Assembly: GCF_036898095.1 (NCBI RefSeq)
Contig: NC_090730.1
Span: 28,354,280 to 28,418,279, forward strand
Origin: Palaemon carinicauda
Lineage: Eukaryota > Arthropoda > Malacostraca > Decapoda > Palaemonidae
Direction: 5' to 3'
DNA: 64,000 nt
This document shows positions 53,401 through 59,400 of the stretch, one piece after another. Each line of letters starts with the position of its first letter. Position 1 is the stretch's first letter. The position numbers and the translations under genes are program-made. The notes under the pieces were generated by a model. It had not been told where the DNA came from and did not search any database. It was given only the letters and a program-made list of their open reading frames with translations.

Positions 53401-56400
53401 CTATTACGGGTTTTTATAGCTAGGAAAAATACAATTTAGGACAAATTGTCATTTGTCCCGATGCGATATACAAACCTCGTAATCATTTAATATAGGAAGA
53501 CTCATTGGTTGGTGGGAGGTCTGCCTTTGCTGCTTGTGGACAGCTAACTGCCCCGATATAGACCTGTTCTCGAATGAGAGCAGAGGACTAAATCCACCTA
53601 CCCCTGTCTCGTGACCCGACATGATAATAGGGGGGTCTGAGAGACTGGGAGCCGCCACGCGATGTGTAAACGCATCGCGCGACCAGAGAGCGTGAACGTA
53701 AGAGACACTCGACCCTAGGGTCACAGTGACTCGATGAAACTCTAAAACCAAAAGGCAAAGGGTTTATACATCCACCGTCTTCCCTGCCTAACAGAAGACG
53801 GGGGGAGAATACCTGTAAACAAACTCTAGCAATCTTACCTGGGAAGACTTGTCTTGATGTATGGAACTCCAAGGGAGGAGACAGAGAGAAAGGTGGATCA
53901 CCTGCAGACTGCTTTCACACTGCCACACATACCATAAAATCAAGACAAGAGACTTCCCTGTCCCGGAGGAACTGGAGATGTCAGACAATAGCTTGAGCTG
54001 CTACCACAGGGCACAGAACAAAGGCGTCCAAGGACTTGTACGTAAACTCCCTCAAGTAAAAGGCCGTAAAGGTGATCTGGCGTTTTCCAACGCCAGCCTT
54101 CGGCACTTGGCCCACTGCAAGATTTCTCTTGAAAGCAAGTGTAGGGGCAATGACCCTGATCTCGTGAGCTTTAACCCTCGCTGGTGCTTGAACTCTTGAG
54201 GAAGTCTCATACGCCTTGCGGATGGTTTCACGGATACAGAAGGATATCGTGTTCCTCGACACCTTCCTCTTGGTTCTGCCGATGCTAGCGAAGTCGTTGA
54301 TATTCAGGTCTGAGATGCCGAGTTCGCTTAAGATAGCGGCGGAGACACCTGATGGGACAGAGAAGCCTCTCCCCTGAACCGCCACATCCGGTAAGGAAGG
54401 AATAGTGAAGGCCTCGAACCTGGGATCGTGAATCGCTGGGTTCTGAATCTTGGCCACAAATTCTGGCACAAAACTCAAGGAGATCTCCTTCAAACCCTCT
54501 GCGAGAGTGACATTACAAGAGAGGCCGTGTAACTACCCGGCTCTCTTCACCGATGCTAAGGCTAGCAGAAAAAAAAGTCTTAAAGGTCAAGTGCCTGTCT
54601 GAGGCACGACTCAAAGGTTCATATGGAGCACGAGTAAGAGACCCGAGAACTAAGGTGACATCCCACTGGGGAACTCGAAGTTCCCTCGGGGGACACGACT
54701 GTTTGAAGCTCTTAACGAGCATAGAAATCCCCAGGGTGTTGGAGATAACTATGCCTTTCAGACGAAACACCATTGCAAGGGAAGACCTGTACCATTTAAT
54801 GGCAGAAACCGAAAGGAGCTTATCTCTGCGAAGAAAGACTGGGAAGTCTGCGATCCGAGTAAGAGAGGCTCCGACTGGAGAGATACCCCTTCCACTACAC
54901 CAATCACAGAAGACCAACCACTTCCCCTGGTAGACTGAGGAGGAAGATCTTCTAAGGTACCCTGACTTCTCTCATGCAGCAAGTCGCGAAAAGCCTAGCG
55001 TTCTGAGGAGATGCTGGATAGTCTCCACGCGTGAAGTCTGAGCGACTGCACTGCCTAGTGATACCTGTTTCCTGTTCGACAAGGGTTGCAGAAGGAGATT
55101 TGGGCCAGTGTGGTAGCTCTCTCGGTGCCTCGACCAGGAGCGACAACAGATCGGAAAACCACTCCATGTGTGGCCATAGTGGAGCAATGAGAGTCATCCT
55201 AAGTCCTGGAGCTACTAGGACCCGGTACAGGACTGCGCGAAGCAAGCAAAAAGGGGGGAAACGTGTAGCAATCCAGAGGATCCCAAGGATGTTGCAGTGC
55301 GTCCTCGAACGCAGCCATGGGATCTGGTACTGGAGAGCAAAACACGGGAAGCTTGGCGATGTGCCGTGTTGCAAAAGGTCGATGCATGGTTCTCCCCAGA
55401 GGTCGAGTACTCGACTCGCAATCCAAGGGTGAAGAGACCATTCTGTCACTATTACCTGGTTTCTGCGACTTAGGGCGTCTGCCACAACACTTCTCTTGCC
55501 TGGAATGTACCTGGCTGACAAGGTTTAGTGTTGACTCTGCCCACAGAAACACCTGCTGCAAGGGACGTGGGAGCGTGCCCCCTTGCTTGTTGACGTGCGC
55601 GACCACGGACGTGTTGTCGCTCATCAGCACTACCAAGTGCTCTCTCAAACGGGCCTAGAAATGAAAGAGTGCTCTCGAGACTGCCATCATTTCCAGCACG
55701 TTGATGTACAGGTGTTTCTTCTCTTCCGACCACACACCTAACACGACCAAGTCGTCCAGGTGTGCACCCCAACCTTCCATGGACCCGTCTGTGAACAGAC
55801 GGAACTGAGGTGGAGGAGGGTTTATGAGAAAACCCTCTCATGAGGTTTTCCTCGTTTAGCCACCAAAGGAGATCCTCCCTAACCTCGCGTTCCATGAGAA
55901 CCGGACGAGAGGGAGGATCGGTGGCTGCCGACCACTGCTCCTTCAGACACCACTGAAGGGAGCGGAGATGGATCCGCCCAAAAGGAACGAGCTTCTCCAG
56001 TGAGGAGAGGTGACCTACAGTAGAAGAGCTTGCAACAGGAGGGCTGGAATGCCGAGTCAATCAGCATTCCCAGATACTTCACCTTCTGCTTGGGAATGAG
56101 GTTTGACTTCTCGCAGTTCACCACGATCCCCAGGTCGCGACAAACTGCCAAAAACGAGTCTCAATCCTGAATTAACTGCTCCTGCGAGGGAGTGAGAATC
56201 AGCCAGTCGTCGAGGTACATCAGTAGGCGGATGCCCCTCGAGTGGGCCCAAGCTGCTACTGTCGTGAACACTCGCGTGAACACTTAGGGAGCTGTGCGCA
56301 GTCCAAAGCACAGGACTTTGAACTGGTACACCGTGCCCTGGAAGGTGAATCGGAGGTACTTTCTAGACGACCGATGAACTGGTACTTGAAAGTACGCATC

Positions 56401-59400
56401 TTTCAAGTCTATCGAAAGCATGAAGTCGTACTGCCTGATGGCTAACAGCACAGTGCGAACTGTTAGCATCTTGAACGCAGTTTGCTGAACAAACTTATTC
56501 AATGGCGAAAGGTCAATGATCGGTCTCCAAGCTCCTGGTGACTGATCGTGTACGACTTTTAGCGCATCCTTCTCCAACATTTCCTGGACCTCCGCCTCCA
56601 AGACCAGAGCCTTCAGGGATGTTGGAGCGTATGTGTGGAATGCTATTGGAGTAGAGGATGGGGGGGCAATGAAGCACGAATGAGAGCTTGTACCCTAAGC
56701 GAAGGGTCGACACTACCCATTCCTCGGCCCAGAGGTGTTGCCACATTACCCAATGGCGCGATAGGCATCCTCCTACCCTCAGCAGCATGGGAAGGGGAAA
56801 GCCAATCTCAACATTTCCCTTCCCCTTGCTTGACCCTGTTCTTTCCCCAACGTGGAGGAGCTCCCGAGGGAGGCTGAAAGGTCTGTTTGGGGGCAGAACC
56901 CTTTTGAACAGGAGCAGGTCTCGGCTGCACAGGAGCAGCATGAGCACGACCAGTGGTACCCTTGCTACTTCCCGTGGGCTTAGTCTCACTTGGCCTGGCT
57001 TCGGATGGTTTCGCGGGACCAGGTCCCTTGAAACTCGCAGCCTGCGCCTGGTGGATAATGGAATCCTTCGAGTCGAGGCTCCATTTATCCCGCGTGGCCT
57101 GAACTTCCTCTGGTGGAAAGAGAAGTTTTAGCTCTAATAGGAGTGTTCCGGAGTGCCAGGGCCTCTCCTGAACTGATCAGTCTCGCCAAACGAGCGGCTA
57201 CTGCCTCGCATTTTTTGAGGATCCAATTAGCATACTGGGTAGCAAGCTGGTACAAGAGAAAAGCAACAGCTTTCCCACCAGACAAAACTAGGTTCCTGTA
57301 ATGCTCCATGCGTTCGGGGGTAACGAGCTTGGTGTCCCGCGCGAACATTGCGGCCGTACCACACCAGTGGTCAAGCCACGAAGCAGCATTGAAAGCAGCT
57401 ACAGAGATGGACTCCACAGTTGAAATTTCAGAGGCCGAGAAGGCCACTCTCTGGGATTTCAAGCTCTCGACCGAGGAACCCCCAGCAAGCGCTCCGACAG
57501 AAGACTATGTGACATAGCACCTCTTTGGTCGCTGGAGTGGTTGAGAGAGAAGCTTGTTTGAACCTTGGCTTATAAGCAAGTCACTAGGTCCTGCGATCTG
57601 GTCACTCACTCGGTCCAATGCTCGAGCAGCCTGTCTCAACCAGGATAGTGTGAGGGGCCATGAACTGCCTTCGGAAACTCCCTATAGGATCTTCAAGGCT
57701 GTAAATTTATCTCAGACAATACCTCAGGAGGAGCCTTGAGGCCATTAATCTCACGATTGGGGTCAATGACCTCTAGGAATGGCGACTCCACCTCGGGATC
57801 TTCCGTCTCCATGGCCCGTGAAGGCCGTGGAAGTGGCTGATCCCTCGGTCCCGCTACATCCATAGGTGTAGGGGAAGCAACATGCTGCACGGGTGATGAC
57901 ATCCCCCATGAATACCCTCGCTCTGGTCCTAGGACCGAACCAGACGTGTATTCAGGAGTCAAGGAAGGACCCTGGCAGGATTCATCTCCGACAGAATGCA
58001 TAGAGGTTCCAACTGCGACCGAGTGCGTGACTGGTCGCTGCGAGCCCCACGGAGCTCCCGAAGGAACTCGAGCGCGAGCTGGGTTGCTGGGAACTGCAGC
58101 GCTCACACCAGGAGGTGTAGACAGGTTAGTTGCGCAAGTGGTTTGTGCGGCCTCACCTGTTACAAGGCCAGAAAGCATGATGCTTGGCTGCATCCACAAC
58201 GAGCTGAAGCAAGTGAATGAGGAAAGCGGGCTAGTGGGGGATGGGGGACAAGCTGCGCTCCATACCGCCAGCCAACCAATCAGCACAACTGCCTGGTTTT
58301 CTTTCTCTGTCTCTTCGGCTGTTTTAGGTGAGCTGAAGCGAATTCCTATATCAAATGATTACGAGGTTTGTATATTGCGTCGGAACAAATACTGTATTCT
58401 CCATATAGAAACCACACCAAGCTAAGAGATTAAATTAAAATTACTAAAATTATCATCATTATTAACAAAATTAAATTATTATTATTAAAATCATCAAAAT
58501 TAAACCCTTGGGAAGAGTAAAAATGAAAAAGCCCAATTTCAATCCAGAAAAAGAAGTTATGTACGTAACAAAATTAGCACGAGAGCCTATTATAGAAACT
58601 ACAAATCTGACATGGGCAGAGATGGAAAAAGAAGAATTGTAAAAAGATGTAACAGTGATGGTACTAATTACCAATTGTAAAAGAGTGTCACACAAGGTAC
58701 TTGAGAATAAACTATCTCAAGTATGCGAAAATAAAATTATAATTGTGATTGATAAGTTTGTCATGAAAGAACTTAAATCTCATAAATGCCTTACCTGGTG
58801 TAGAGAAAGATCAGCTAATTTCTCCCATTCCTCTGCATTTGGACTAAGAAATGCAGCTATCAGGAGAAACTGAAGGGACTTGTTTATCATTTTCTTTTCT
58901 TCAAAGATCATTCCTAATGTCTGCAATTTTAATTAATTCATACAGTAAAATTCTGAAGGAAACTGTTAAAGAAATGTTACTAAAAATAACTCTACATTTT
59001 AAAACGTAATTTATGCAATATTTTCCATCAAAAGAACTGCCATTTACATAAATTCTATACAAATTTATGTGCTGATAACTTTCAAAGCTTCCATGCCAAG
59101 ACAAGACTCATACTTATTCAACAAACATGACTACTGCTGCATACAAAGAGTAAGTATTCTTTGCTATTTACTGTAGCTTATTTTTAATAAGAGTTGGCTT
59201 TTTCTTCATCTAAAATATCTTCATTCTAAGTAATTACGAATAAGGCACACTTTATTAACCTACAGCCTTTGTTTATTTATAATATTTTCATATAAAATAG
59301 ATACAGTATTATTATACTTATAAACAGCCAATCTGTTTATTCTTCAATTTCTACAACACATAAATTTTTAGCAAAAGGACATGAACTCTGTACAAAAAAT

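Larger units (their letters stand above)
53310..58400 (-). mobile_element. DIRS element E4, second family, decayed
   Basis: A minus-strand DIRS copy of about 5.1 kb. The right end at about 58345-58385 (tcaaatgattacgaggtttg) is the complement of acaaacctcgtaatcattta at about 53470-53490, which behaves as the ICR. Just left of it, tttttatagctaggaaaaat (53410-53430) should complement an outer left ITR, but that ITR is not found, so the 3' tip seems truncated. Gag, RT, RNase H, MT and YR remnants occur in the right order but every frame is broken. Family members recur at 40.9-41.3, 44.0-45.2 and 59.6-60.8 kb. Confidence 0.8.
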